The notes: generated by a model not told the origin, from the sequence alone. Positions 19,407-28,002 are shown, counted from the stretch's first letter. The stretch: DNA of 64,000 bases from CAWCDJ01 sp963796675 (GCA_963796675.1 CAWCMS010000005.1:372001-436000); one strand, 5' to 3'. Numbers and translations: made by a program.

Positions 19407-21533
19407 ATGCGACCGGTTACCGCTATTCTTCTCGCGTGGGTGATCATCGCCCCCGCTCAGCAAAGCCAGCCCGCCGTCCCCAAGGGAACGGTGAAGTTCG
19501 AAAGCACGGTCCAACTCGTGGTGGTCGACGTCACGGTGAAGGACAAGAGCGGCAACCCCATCGAGGGCCTGACGGCCAACGATTTCAACATCACCGAAGA
19601 CGGCAAGGCGCAGCAGATCAAAGTCTTCAAATTCCAGCGCCTGGAGGAGGAAGTCCGGCCGAGTCCGGCACTCGCTCCCCGGCCGCAGCCGAAAATCCTG
19701 GCCGACCAGCCGGCCGCTCCGGCCGTGAAGTCGTTGACGTCGAACCAGATCGCACCATCGCGGCCGGGCGAAGTGAAGTATCAGGACCGGCGCCTGCTGG
19801 TGATGCTGTTCGACATGAGTTCGATGCCCATCCAGGACCAGATCCGTGCCCAGACCGCCGCGCTCAAGTTCATCAAGAGCCAGATGACGCAGTCGGACCT
19901 GATGGCCATCATGACCTTCTCGAACGATCTGAAAGTCGTGCAGGATTTCACGGACGATCGGGATCTCCTCAACAACACCATCAAAAAGCTGACCATCGGC
20001 GAAGGCAGCGACCTGGCGGGGGACGCTTCGACCGGCGCCGACGACGAATCCGACAATGGCGACGCCTACACGGCGGACGATACCGAATTCAACATCTTCA
20101 ACACCGACCGTAAGCTGGCGGCGCTCGAATCGGCGGCCCGCATGCTGGGGTCGCTTTCCGAAAAGAAGGCGCTGGTATACTTTGCCAGCGGCGTGAGCAA
20201 GACCGGGGCTGAGAATGAAGCGCAGCTCCGCGCCACCATCAACGCGGCCATTCGCAACAACGTCTCGTTTTATCCGATCGATGCCCGCGGACTGGTCGCT
20301 TCGGCTCCGCTGGGCGACGCCACCAAGGCATCGCCGGGCAGCACCAGCATGTACTCCGGCAGCAGTGCGCGGACCGCGCAGTCGAGCTTCCAGGGTTCGC
20401 AGGAGACGCTGTACACGCTGGCAGCCGACACGGGCGGCAAGGCGCTGCTGGATAATAATGACCTCTCCATGGGAATCCAGCAGGCGCAGAAGGACATCTC
20501 GAGCTACTACATCCTTGGCTATTACAGCAGCAACTCGAAGCTCGACGGCCGCTACCGCCGCATCAAGCTGAGCGCCTCGCCGGCGCTTTCCGCGCGCATC
20601 GGCAAGCTCGATTACCGGCAGGGCTATTTCGCCGGCAAGGAATTCCGGCAGTTTAACTCGAGTGATAAGGAACGACAGCTTCAGGAAGCGCTGATGCTGG
20701 GCGACCCCATGACGGATCTGACCATCGCCATGGAGGTCAACTACTTCCGCATGGCCCGCGACCGTTACTTCGTGCCCGTGACCATCAAGGTGCCGGGGAG
20801 CGATTTCGAACTGGCCAAGCACGGCGGCGCCGAAAGCACCAAGATCGACTGGATCGGCGAAGTCAAAGACGCCAAAGGGCAAACGCAGGGCAACGTCCGC
20901 GACATCAGCGATATCAAGCTGAAGGGCGAGACCGTCGCGCAGCTTGCCAAGACCACCATTGCCTACAATACGGGCTTCACGCTGGCCCCCGGCACGTACA
21001 CGATCAAGGTGCTGGCTCGCGAAAACGAAAGCGGCAAGATGGGGACCTTCGAGCAGAAGTTTGTCATCCCCGACCTGACCACCGAACAGAAGCGCCTCCC
21101 CATCAGCGCCGTGGTGCTGAGCAACCAGCGCCAGGACCTGAGCACGGCTGTCTATACGGCTGAAAAGGACAAGAAGCTGCTGGCCGAAGATCCCCTGGTG
21201 CAGGACAACAAGCGGCTGATCCCGAGCGTGACCCGGGTCTTCCGCAAAGGCCAGGATATGTACGTATACCTGGAGGCCTACGAGCCGACCGCCGAGACCA
21301 CGCAGCCGCTGGTGGCGACGGTGAGCTTCTATCACGGCAAGCTCAAGGCCTTTGAAACCGCGCCGCTCGAGGTGAACGAAGGGCTAAACCCGAAGTCCAA
21401 GGCGCTGCCGCTGCGCTTCGACGTGCCCTTGGCGAAGCTAGCGCCGGGCCGTTACGATTGCCAGGTGAGCGTCCTCGATCCGACCGGGCAGAAATTCAGC
21501 TTCTGGCGTGCCCCGGTGGTCGTGCTCCCGTAG
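19407..21533 (+). CDS. VWFA-related acidobacterial domain protein
   Basis: 708 residues with a short signal sequence (VTAILLAWVIIAPAQQ). The N-terminal block STVQLVVVDVTVKDKSGNPIEGL then DFNITEDGKAQQIKVF is the hallmark of the acidobacterial VWFA-related family. The vWA-like domain follows (LLVMLFDMSSMPIQDQ, where the MIDAS motif is degenerate: DMSSM), with YFASGVSKTG later. The C-terminal half is predicted beta-rich without recognised motifs. It starts one base after the TonB receptor stop, so the two are likely co-expressed and act together at the cell envelope. Function is unknown; protein binding is the family expectation. Confidence 0.87.
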   Translation: MRPVTAILLAWVIIAPAQQSQPAVPKGTVKFESTVQLVVVDVTVKDKSGNPIEGLTANDFNITEDGKAQQIKVFKFQRLEEEVRPSPALAPRPQPKILADQPAAPAVKSLTSNQIAPSRPGEVKYQDRRLLVMLFDMSSMPIQDQIRAQTAALKFIKSQMTQSDLMAIMTFSNDLKVVQDFTDDRDLLNNTIKKLTIGEGSDLAGDASTGADDESDNGDAYTADDTEFNIFNTDRKLAALESAARMLGSLSEKKALVYFASGVSKTGAENEAQLRATINAAIRNNVSFYPIDARGLVASAPLGDATKASPGSTSMYSGSSARTAQSSFQGSQETLYTLAADTGGKALLDNNDLSMGIQQAQKDISSYYILGYYSSNSKLDGRYRRIKLSASPALSARIGKLDYRQGYFAGKEFRQFNSSDKERQLQEALMLGDPMTDLTIAMEVNYFRMARDRYFVPVTIKVPGSDFELAKHGGAESTKIDWIGEVKDAKGQTQGNVRDISDIKLKGETVAQLAKTTIAYNTGFTLAPGTYTIKVLARENESGKMGTFEQKFVIPDLTTEQKRLPISAVVLSNQRQDLSTAVYTAEKDKKLLAEDPLVQDNKRLIPSVTRVFRKGQDMYVYLEAYEPTAETTQPLVATVSFYHGKLKAFETAPLEVNEGLNPKSKALPLRFDVPLAKLAPGRYDCQVSVLDPTGQKFSFWRAPVVVLP

Positions 21534-21613
21534 CAGTCGAGCGGACGTCTTCGCCTTTTCTGTCTGGAATCACGACAGGCGTGAAGGATTCTACAACAGC
21601 GGATCTATCTGTC

Positions 21614-21719
21614 TGATTTCACAGGTCCGCAGCATCATTTGTCGACATACCCCTATCGCAAAACACCACAACGCCCCACCGTTGCGAAATACCGCAGCTC
21701 GTAGATGCATGATTTCACA
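21614..21719 (+). repeat. Paired TGATTTCACA repeats and TCGCAA/TTGCGA dyad upstream of the redox operon
   Basis: TGATTTCACA occurs at 21614-21623 and again at 21710-21719, a spacing of 96 bases. Between them lie TCGCAA (21656-21661) and TTGCGA (21682-21687), an inverted pair. They sit 30-140 bases upstream of the candidate -24/-12 promoter, where enhancer sites for sigma-54 activators are usually found. Confidence 0.4.
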
Positions 21720-21749
21720 ACGGATAAAGAGGTAAAAAACCCCGCTGTT

Positions 21750-21764
21750 TGGACTTTCAATTGC
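21750..21764 (+). promoter_or_regulatory. Candidate sigma-54 (-24/-12) promoter of the redox operon
   Basis: TGGACTTTCAATTGC keeps the invariant GG and GC at the required spacing (ten bases between them) and the TT before GC; consensus is TGGCAC-N5-TTGC. Transcription would begin about 20 bases before the ATG at 21797. The operon's fifth gene encodes a sigma-54-dependent activator with a GAFTGA motif. Confidence 0.55.
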
Positions 21765-21796
21765 CCTTTACAGAGACGAAGAAAGGAAGGCAACTT

Positions 21797-22468
21797 ATGA
21801 CAGTCCTACTAGTTCTCGCAACGTTCCTGGGGTTCATCGTTCTCGACTATTTCCTGAATCGTCGGAAGGCGCTTCACACCGTGATGGTGGAAGAGCGCAG
21901 CTCGGTCCCGGCCATGCTTGGCGGCGACTATGTAGATGGTTTTCTCGTTCCGGAGAAACTCTCTTATCATGCAGGCCACAGCTGGCTGGTGCGGGAAAGA
22001 AAGAATGTTGTCCGAGTAGGCGCCGACGAATTCGCGGCCGCGATGCTGGGAAAGCTGGAACGGATCGAATTGCCCAAACCGGGGACGTGGATCCGGCAGG
22101 GACAGAACGTGCTCTCATTCTTCCGCGACGGCCAGAAGACCGAAATGGTCTCTCCGACCGAAGGCGAAGTATTGGAAATCAACAGCGACCTGTTGAGCAA
22201 TCCGACATCCCTGAAACAAGATCCCTACGGCAAAGGCTGGCTGATCTCGGTACATGTTCCGGACGAGGAGAATACCTCTCGAAACCTCGTTCCCAAGGGT
22301 CTGGTTCGGGAATGGATGCGCGACGCGGTGGAGCGCCTGTATGCTCGGCAGCCCTCTCTGGCCGGCGCAGTCGCGGCCGATGGCGGACGTCCTGCCGATG
22401 ACCTTCTGGCCGGTCTGCCCGACGCCGACTGGAAGCAGACGACCAGTGAGTTCTTTCTCACGGTCTGA
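21797..22468 (+). CDS. Membrane-anchored GcvH-like (lipoyl-domain fold) protein
   Basis: 223 residues from ATG 21797, chosen because AAAGGAAGG precedes it at good spacing; an in-frame TTG at 21749 overlaps the likely promoter. One N-terminal membrane helix (VLLVLATFLGFIVLDYF) is followed by a glycine-cleavage-H-like hammerhead: GHSWLVRER, ADEFAAAMLGKLERIELPKPG, MVSPTEGEVLEINSDLL and DPYGKGWL. The lipoyl lysine expected eight residues before the Pro of SPxxGEV is Gly here; the nearest Lys is two residues off, so lipoylation is doubtful. The C-terminal 60 residues are unassigned. As first gene of the redox operon it may act as a scaffold or carrier for the Fe-S/NrfD pair that follows. Confidence 0.75.
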   Translation: MTVLLVLATFLGFIVLDYFLNRRKALHTVMVEERSSVPAMLGGDYVDGFLVPEKLSYHAGHSWLVRERKNVVRVGADEFAAAMLGKLERIELPKPGTWIRQGQNVLSFFRDGQKTEMVSPTEGEVLEINSDLLSNPTSLKQDPYGKGWLISVHVPDEENTSRNLVPKGLVREWMRDAVERLYARQPSLAGAVAADGGRPADDLLAGLPDADWKQTTSEFFLTV

Positions 22469-22546
22469 ACCCGGGGCAGCCCGCCCTGTAAATTTTTGCT
22501 ACACCTTCAGGTGAATATCTGTTAAAAAGGAGAAGAGGGTCTTTAT

Positions 22547-23293
22547 ATGTCGAAAGCCATCTTGTACGACAGCACCCTCTGTATCGACTGCAAAGCGTGC
22601 GAATCGGCCTGTGCTCAGCGCTGGGGACTCCCGTACGACGATAAAATCGCCGCGGAGGAGATGATCTCGGCGCACAAGCTGACCGTGGTGGAAACGCACG
22701 GCGACCACTACGCCCGCCGCCTGTGCATGAACTGCCTGAAGCCGGCTTGCGTCTCGGTGTGCCCGGTGGGTGCGCTACAAAAGACCGCGCTGGGCCCGGT
22801 CACCTACGATGCAGAGAAGTGCATGGGCTGCCGCTACTGTATGCAGGCTTGTCCGTTCCAGATTCCATCGTACGAATGGACGAGTGTACTTCCCCGCATG
22901 CGGAAGTGCGATATGTGCTACGAACGGCAGACCGAAGGCAAGCTGACGGCGTGCGCCGAAGCCTGCCCGGTAGGCGCGACCAAACTCGGCGACCGCGATG
23001 CGTTGATCGCCGAGGCCCATCAGCGTCTGGCCGAAAAGCCCGGCCAATATTACCAGAAGATCTACGGCATTACGGAAGTGGGCGGAACCTCGGTGTTGTA
23101 CCTTTCCGCGGTGCCGTTCGAACAGATCGGGCTGCGCACGGGCGTTCCGCAGGAACCTCTGCCCGATACCACCTGGCGGGTGCTCGAACTGCTGCCCGAC
23201 GTGGTCTCGACCGGCACCGTTCTGCTGGGCGGCATCTGGTGGATTAGCAACCGGCGCGAGGAAGTAGCTAAGGCGGAGGGCAAGCGTAAATGA
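22547..23293 (+). CDS. HybA-like four-cluster 4Fe-4S ferredoxin
   Basis: 248 residues carrying sixteen cysteines in four clusters: CIDCKACESAC, CMNCLKPACVSVC, CMGCRYCMQAC and CDMCYERQ...CAEAC, the layout of HybA/DmsB/PsrB electron-transfer subunits. A C-terminal hydrophobic helix (residues about 215-235, TGTVLLGGIWWI) resembles HybA. There is no Tat leader, so it may lie on the cytoplasmic side or travel with a Tat partner encoded elsewhere. It would pass electrons between a catalytic subunit and the membrane protein encoded next. No such catalytic subunit is in the window. The start overlaps nothing; the stop overlaps the NrfD gene by four bases. The 78-base gap before it has only a weak GC hairpin followed by a short T run. 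Confidence 0.9.
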   Translation: MSKAILYDSTLCIDCKACESACAQRWGLPYDDKIAAEEMISAHKLTVVETHGDHYARRLCMNCLKPACVSVCPVGALQKTALGPVTYDAEKCMGCRYCMQACPFQIPSYEWTSVLPRMRKCDMCYERQTEGKLTACAEACPVGATKLGDRDALIAEAHQRLAEKPGQYYQKIYGITEVGGTSVLYLSAVPFEQIGLRTGVPQEPLPDTTWRVLELLPDVVSTGTVLLGGIWWISNRREEVAKAEGKRK

Positions 23294-24459
23294 GCCGCAG
23301 ACTCCCTAAGTTGACTGTTTGGCGTGCGATCTTCGCGGCACTAATGTTAAGCGGGCTCTATGCCACCTATCTGAGGATCTTCCATGGCTTGGGCGGGTCG
23401 ACGAACCTGAGCGACCATTTCCCGTGGGGCCTCTGGATCTCCTTCGATGTAATGTGCGGCGTCGGTTTGGCTGCCGGCGGATTCACCCTGGTAGCCATCG
23501 TCCACATTTTTAATGTCGAGCGATACAAGCCGGTGCTGCGTCCGGCGATTCTGACGGCGTTTCTGGGATACGTCCTGGTGGTGGTCGGGCTGTTGTACGA
23601 CCTGGGCCGGCCGGACCGTTTGTGGCACCCGCTGGTGATGTGGAATCCGCACTCGGTCATGTTCGAAGTGGCGTGGTGCGTGACCCTCTACACCTCGGTC
23701 CTGTTCCTCGAATTCATCCCGGTGGTGTTCGAAAAATTCGGCTGGCATAAGCCCACCGAATGGATCCACCGCATCTCCGTGCCGCTGATGATTCTGGGCG
23801 TGCTGCTTTCCACCCTGCACCAGAGTTCGCTCGGCACGTTGTTCCTGATCGTGCCGGAGAAGCTCTATCCGCTGTGGTACACCCCGCTGCTGCCACTGCT
23901 CTTCTACATCTCGTCGATCGCGGCGGGGCTGGCGATGACGATTTTCGAATCGTGGCACAGCAGCCGCACCTTCGGACGGGCGCTCGAGTTGCCGCTATTG
24001 GCGAGCATGGCTCGTGTGTTGGCAGTGATTCTGAGCGTGTACCTCTGGATCCGTTTCCTCGACCTGGCGCACCGCGGAGCCTTGCCTCTGCTGGCGCGAA
24101 ACCGCATGGAGACGTGGCTCTTCGGGTTGGAAATACTGCTCCTGCTGACGCCCACGGTGCTGCTGTACTCCCGCAAGGTACGGATGCGGCCGGGCGCGCT
24201 GTATGCCTGCGCGGTGATGGTGGTCTTCGGATTCATCGCCAACCGGCTCAACGTCGGAACCACCGGCCTGGAGGCCGGATCGGGCGTACACTACGTGCCG
24301 CGCTGGAGTGAAATTGCGGTTACTCTTTCGATCTGCGCCGCAGGCTTCGCGTTCTATCGATTGATCGCGGGCTACTTCCCGATCTTCGAGGAGCACGAAC
24401 GGGAACACACCGTTCGGGAGAAGGAGAAAGAGGAGGCGGATCCGGTCGTGGTGGGATGA
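23290..24459 (+). CDS. HybB/NrfD-type polytopic membrane protein
   Basis: 389 residues with nine or ten hydrophobic segments, beginning LTVWRAIFAALMLSGLYATYLRI and including DHFPWGLWISFDVMCGVGLAAGG, which is characteristic of the HybB branch of NrfD proteins. These b-haem-free membrane subunits exchange electrons between a ferredoxin partner and quinone, and some couple this to proton movement. A charged, cytosolic-looking tail (EEHEREHTVREKEKEE) closes the protein. It overlaps the ferredoxin gene before it and the kinase gene after it, each by four bases, so the six genes form one transcription unit. Confidence 0.9.
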   Translation: MSRRLPKLTVWRAIFAALMLSGLYATYLRIFHGLGGSTNLSDHFPWGLWISFDVMCGVGLAAGGFTLVAIVHIFNVERYKPVLRPAILTAFLGYVLVVVGLLYDLGRPDRLWHPLVMWNPHSVMFEVAWCVTLYTSVLFLEFIPVVFEKFGWHKPTEWIHRISVPLMILGVLLSTLHQSSLGTLFLIVPEKLYPLWYTPLLPLLFYISSIAAGLAMTIFESWHSSRTFGRALELPLLASMARVLAVILSVYLWIRFLDLAHRGALPLLARNRMETWLFGLEILLLLTPTVLLYSRKVRMRPGALYACAVMVVFGFIANRLNVGTTGLEAGSGVHYVPRWSEIAVTLSICAAGFAFYRLIAGYFPIFEEHEREHTVREKEKEEADPVVVG

Positions 24460-26054
24460 GAGCAGCCGCGAAAATCCGTTTTGGTTTAGCCGCCAAGCTT
24501 GTGGTTTGCGTGACCACGGCCACAGCGGCCTTCTTCACGTTGTTCGGCGCCATCAACCTGAAGATGGAGCGGCAGAACTCCGAAGATCTGGTGAAACAGT
24601 CCGCCTACCGGGTCGCCGACGTCATCTTCCACAGCACGCGCTACCAGATGCTGCACAACGATCGCGAGGCCCTGCTCAATGTCATCGAGCAACTGGGCAG
24701 CGAGCCGGGCATCCAGCGCATCCGCATCTTCAACAAAGAAGGCCGCATCACGCTTTCGACCGATACCCGGGAAGCGGGCTCTGTGGTCGATATCAAGGCC
24801 GAAGCCTGCTATGGATGCCACGCACAATCCCAGCCGCTCACCAAGCTCGAGCGTCCGGACCGCGCCCGCATCTTCACCGACCGCCAGGGTCACCGGTTGC
24901 TGGCGGTGATCCGCCCGATCGACAATTCGCCGGACTGCACGAATGCCTCCTGCCATGTGCATCCGGCGTCGCAGCAGATCCTGGGAGTGATCGACGCCAA
25001 CCTGTCGCTGGCCACGGTGGATGAGCAGATCCAGCACCATCAAACCACCCTGCGCTGGTTCCTGATCGCAGCCATCGTGCTCGGGTGCCTGGCGGCAGTG
25101 GTATTCATGTGGTTCGTGGTCTACCGGCCGGTGAAGGAACTGATCGACGGCACCCACCGGGTGGCGGGCGGCGACCTGAAATACCGCCTCCCCGTGCGGT
25201 CGGACGACGAATTGGGCGACCTGGCGGCCTCGTTCAACAAGATGACGGCCGAGGTAGACGAAGAGCAATCGCGCATCGAAGAGCAGGTGCGGCGCAAAAC
25301 CGCGGAGCTCGAGCGCGTCCACAAGACGTTGCTCAGTTCCGAGAAGATGGCATCGATCGGCAAGCTCGCCGCCACGGTAGCGCATGAGATCAACAACCCG
25401 CTGTTCGGCATCCTGACTTACGCGCGTCTGGTGCTGCGCGAGGTGCAAAAGCACGACCTTCCCACGCGCGATGAACTGGTGGAGCAGCTGCAGACCATCG
25501 AGCGGGAAAGCAAACGGTGCGGCGACCTGGTAAAGAACCTGCTGACCTTCTCGCGGCAGGCGCCGAGCCATCGCGAACCCAACGACTTGAACACGATCGT
25601 GCACCGCGCCGTGGTGCTGTTGAAGCATAAGCTCGAGATGCAGAACATCGAGCTGACCGAGGAAGCGGCGCCCGATCTGCCTCCGGTGGATTGCGACGCC
25701 AACCAGATCCAGCAGGTGATTGTGGTGTTGATGGTCAATGCGTCGGAGTCGATGCCGAAGGGCGGCAAAGTAACCGTGTCGACTTCGCTCAATCCGGAGA
25801 CCGAGCAGTGCGCAGTGGAAGTGAAGGACACAGGCAGCGGCATCCCGGCCGACGTGCTGCCGCATATCTTCGACCCCTTCTTTACAACGAAAGAGGATCA
25901 AAACCGCACAGGCCTTGGGTTAGCGGTGGCCCATAGCATCGTGGAGCAGCACGCGGGAGAGATCCTGGTCCGCTCCACTCCGGGAGAAGGAACCGAATTC
26001 GAGATAGCGCTGCCGGTATCGACAGCAGTCACTTCAGGGGTAATGGGGAAGTGA
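24456..26054 (+). CDS. Sensor histidine kinase with haem-c-like periplasmic domain
   Basis: 532 residues. Helix 1 (about residues 12-34) and helix 2 (about 197-222) flank a 160-residue periplasmic region that holds CYGCH (near 118) and CTNASCH (near 161), a canonical CxxCH and a CxxxxCH haem-c attachment motif. A HAMP domain (YRPVKELIDGTHRVAGGDL) and coiled coil follow, then HisKA with the phospho-acceptor VAHEINNPL (about 308) and an HATPase-c domain (GTGSGIP-like DTGSGIP, GLGLAVAHSIV). It would sense periplasmic redox state, oxygen, NO or a quinone-linked signal and phosphorylate the regulator encoded next. Position inside the Fe-S/NrfD operon supports feedback control of that module. A heme-free redox-cysteine reading is possible. 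Confidence 0.88.
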   Translation: MRAAAKIRFGLAAKLVVCVTTATAAFFTLFGAINLKMERQNSEDLVKQSAYRVADVIFHSTRYQMLHNDREALLNVIEQLGSEPGIQRIRIFNKEGRITLSTDTREAGSVVDIKAEACYGCHAQSQPLTKLERPDRARIFTDRQGHRLLAVIRPIDNSPDCTNASCHVHPASQQILGVIDANLSLATVDEQIQHHQTTLRWFLIAAIVLGCLAAVVFMWFVVYRPVKELIDGTHRVAGGDLKYRLPVRSDDELGDLAASFNKMTAEVDEEQSRIEEQVRRKTAELERVHKTLLSSEKMASIGKLAATVAHEINNPLFGILTYARLVLREVQKHDLPTRDELVEQLQTIERESKRCGDLVKNLLTFSRQAPSHREPNDLNTIVHRAVVLLKHKLEMQNIELTEEAAPDLPPVDCDANQIQQVIVVLMVNASESMPKGGKVTVSTSLNPETEQCAVEVKDTGSGIPADVLPHIFDPFFTTKEDQNRTGLGLAVAHSIVEQHAGEILVRSTPGEGTEFEIALPVSTAVTSGVMGK

Positions 26055-26089
26055 GTGTCAACGACGGGGGACAGGATCCGGGAGGACCT

Positions 26090-27454
26090 ATGGCAACAGC
26101 AACGGAGCCTACGCAATCCGTGAAGACGAAGGGCCGTATTCTCATCGTGGACGATGAGCTGGTGGTGAGAGACTCGCTCGGCAAATGGTTTGCCAGTGAG
26201 GGCTATACAACCAAGCCGGTGGGCGGCGCGCGCGAAGCTCTGGAGGTCGTGCAGCAGCAGCAGTTCGATATCGCGCTGATCGATATCAAGATGCCGGGCA
26301 TGGATGGAATGGAGCTGCAGGCCCGGCTGCGGGAGGCTGATCCTGACCTGACCGTGGTGATCATGACCGGCTACGCGTCGGTGGACACAGCCGTGCAGGC
26401 GTTGAAGCTCGGAGCCTACGACTACATCACCAAGCCGGTGGATCCGGACGAGCTCTCGCACCTGGTTTCGAAAGCGATGGAGCATCGCCACGCCCGCCAT
26501 GAGGTGGCGAGACTGCGCGAGAACCTGCAGGAAGTGCAGCCCGGAACCGAGCTGATCGGCCGCAGTCCAGCCATGAAGAAGGTGACGGAGCTGATCGAAA
26601 TGGTGGCTCCCACCGAGGCCACGGTGCTGATCACGGGCGAGAGCGGAACCGGCAAGGAAGTAGTGGCGCGCGCCATCCACGCCGCCGGCCCCCGTCGTTA
26701 CATGCCGATGGTGACGATCCACTGCGGCGCGCTCACCGAAACGCTGCTCGAAAGCGAGCTGTTCGGCCACGAGAAGGGTGCGTTCACCGGCGCGCAGTAC
26801 CGCAAGAAGGGCAAGTTCGAAGTGGCCGACGGCGGTTCGGTCTTCCTCGACGAGATCAGCGACATCAGCCTGAAGACGCAGACCGACCTGCTGCGCGTGC
26901 TGCAGGAGAAGGAGATCGTGCGGGTCGGGGGCAACCAGCAGATCAAGGTGGATTTCCGCTGCATCGCGGCCACCAACAAGAACCTGGAAACGCTGGTGAA
27001 GGCGGGCAGCTTCCGGCCGGACCTCTACTACCGGCTGCACGTCTTCTGCATTGACCTGCCGCCCCTGCGCGACCGTCGCGAGGACATTCCGCTCCTGGTC
27101 AATCACTTCCTGAACAAGTTCTGCATGGCCACCAGCCGGCCGGTCCCGCAGATCACCGCGGAGGCGCTCGAACTGCTGATGCGGCACGACTGGCCCGGCA
27201 ATGTGCGCGAACTCGAGAACGCCGTGGAGCGCGCTTTGGTGGTGGGCCGCGGAACGGATATCCGCCCGGCGGACTTTTCCTTCCAGCTCCAGGCCGAAGA
27301 TCCGCGCGGCGGGCGGACCCTGGAGGACGTGGAACGCGTCCACATCGAGCGCGTACTGCGGGAAACGCAACACAACCTTTCGCGGGCGGCGCGAATCCTG
27401 GATATCGACCGTACAACGCTCTATAACAAGCTCCGCCGCTACGGTCTGAGGTGA
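26090..27454 (+). CDS. Sigma-54-dependent NtrC-type response regulator
   Basis: 454 residues from ATG 26090 (GGAGG four bases upstream); a GTG at 26051 overlapping the kinase stop would add 13 residues. Receiver domain: LIVDDELVV, phospho-acceptor in LIDIKMPG (near residue 63), TKPVD. AAA+ domain: GESGTGKE (Walker A), ELFGHEKGAFTGA (sigma-54 contact loop), DGGSVFLDE (Walker B) and YYRLHVF. A C-terminal Fis-type helix-turn-helix reads LSRAARILDIDRTTLYNKL. It is the cognate partner of the haem-like kinase and presumably activates the -24/-12 promoter of its own operon. Confidence 0.93.
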   Translation: MATATEPTQSVKTKGRILIVDDELVVRDSLGKWFASEGYTTKPVGGAREALEVVQQQQFDIALIDIKMPGMDGMELQARLREADPDLTVVIMTGYASVDTAVQALKLGAYDYITKPVDPDELSHLVSKAMEHRHARHEVARLRENLQEVQPGTELIGRSPAMKKVTELIEMVAPTEATVLITGESGTGKEVVARAIHAAGPRRYMPMVTIHCGALTETLLESELFGHEKGAFTGAQYRKKGKFEVADGGSVFLDEISDISLKTQTDLLRVLQEKEIVRVGGNQQIKVDFRCIAATNKNLETLVKAGSFRPDLYYRLHVFCIDLPPLRDRREDIPLLVNHFLNKFCMATSRPVPQITAEALELLMRHDWPGNVRELENAVERALVVGRGTDIRPADFSFQLQAEDPRGGRTLEDVERVHIERVLRETQHNLSRAARILDIDRTTLYNKLRRYGLR

Positions 27455-28002
27455 AGCCGATCCATATCATCCCGCTGGCGGACGGCCAGTCGGGTGCAGC
27501 ACCGGGATTGGAAGTGCTGGAGCACCTGGCTGCCACACTGGCCCAGACCTTTCGTACGCCGTGCCAGATCCGGCCGGAGACGATCGAGATCGGCTTCGCC
27601 CAGGACGGCCGGCGTGGACAGTATCATTCAACCGCCATCCTGCAGCGCATGGAGCGGGTATGCGATCCGCACGTGCGCGTGCTCGGAGTGACGTCGTGCG
27701 ATCTCTACGTCCCCGTGTTGACGTTCGTTTTCGGCGAGGCTCAGCTCGACGGCAATTGCGCGGTGGTTTCGATGGCGCGGCTCAAAGAGGATTACTACGG
27801 CTTGCCGCCGCGCGAAGAGCTGCTACGCGAGCGGCTGGTGAAGGAATCCGTCCACGAATTGGGCCATACCTTCGGTTTGCGCCATTGCGGAGACTGGCAG
27901 TGCGTGATGGCCTCCAGTCACGCGGTGGAGCGGCTGGACGTAAAGGGCCCCGACTTCTGCCGCTCCTGCCGCAAACCGGTTTTTCAAAACGGTTTCTGGT
28001 AG
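27451..28002 (+). CDS. amzA: Archaemetzincin-family zinc metalloprotease
   Basis: 183 residues starting at GTG 27451, overlapping the regulator stop by four bases. The active site HELGHTFGLRHC (about residues 135-146) is the extended archaemetzincin form HExxHxxGxxHC. It is followed by WQCVM (Met-turn region) and a C-terminal FCRSC pair, giving the family's second, four-cysteine zinc site. Archaemetzincins are cytosolic and their natural substrates are unsettled. The 3' position in a redox operon is unusual and suggests a role in maturation or turnover of one of its proteins, which is inference. Confidence 0.9.
   Translation: MKPIHIIPLADGQSGAAPGLEVLEHLAATLAQTFRTPCQIRPETIEIGFAQDGRRGQYHSTAILQRMERVCDPHVRVLGVTSCDLYVPVLTFVFGEAQLDGNCAVVSMARLKEDYYGLPPREELLRERLVKESVHELGHTFGLRHCGDWQCVMASSHAVERLDVKGPDFCRSCRKPVFQNGFW

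Noticed and set aside
21508..21735. 75-residue frame in the gap before the redox operon
   Set aside because: No domain, irregular composition; the region carries promoter-like and repeat signals instead.
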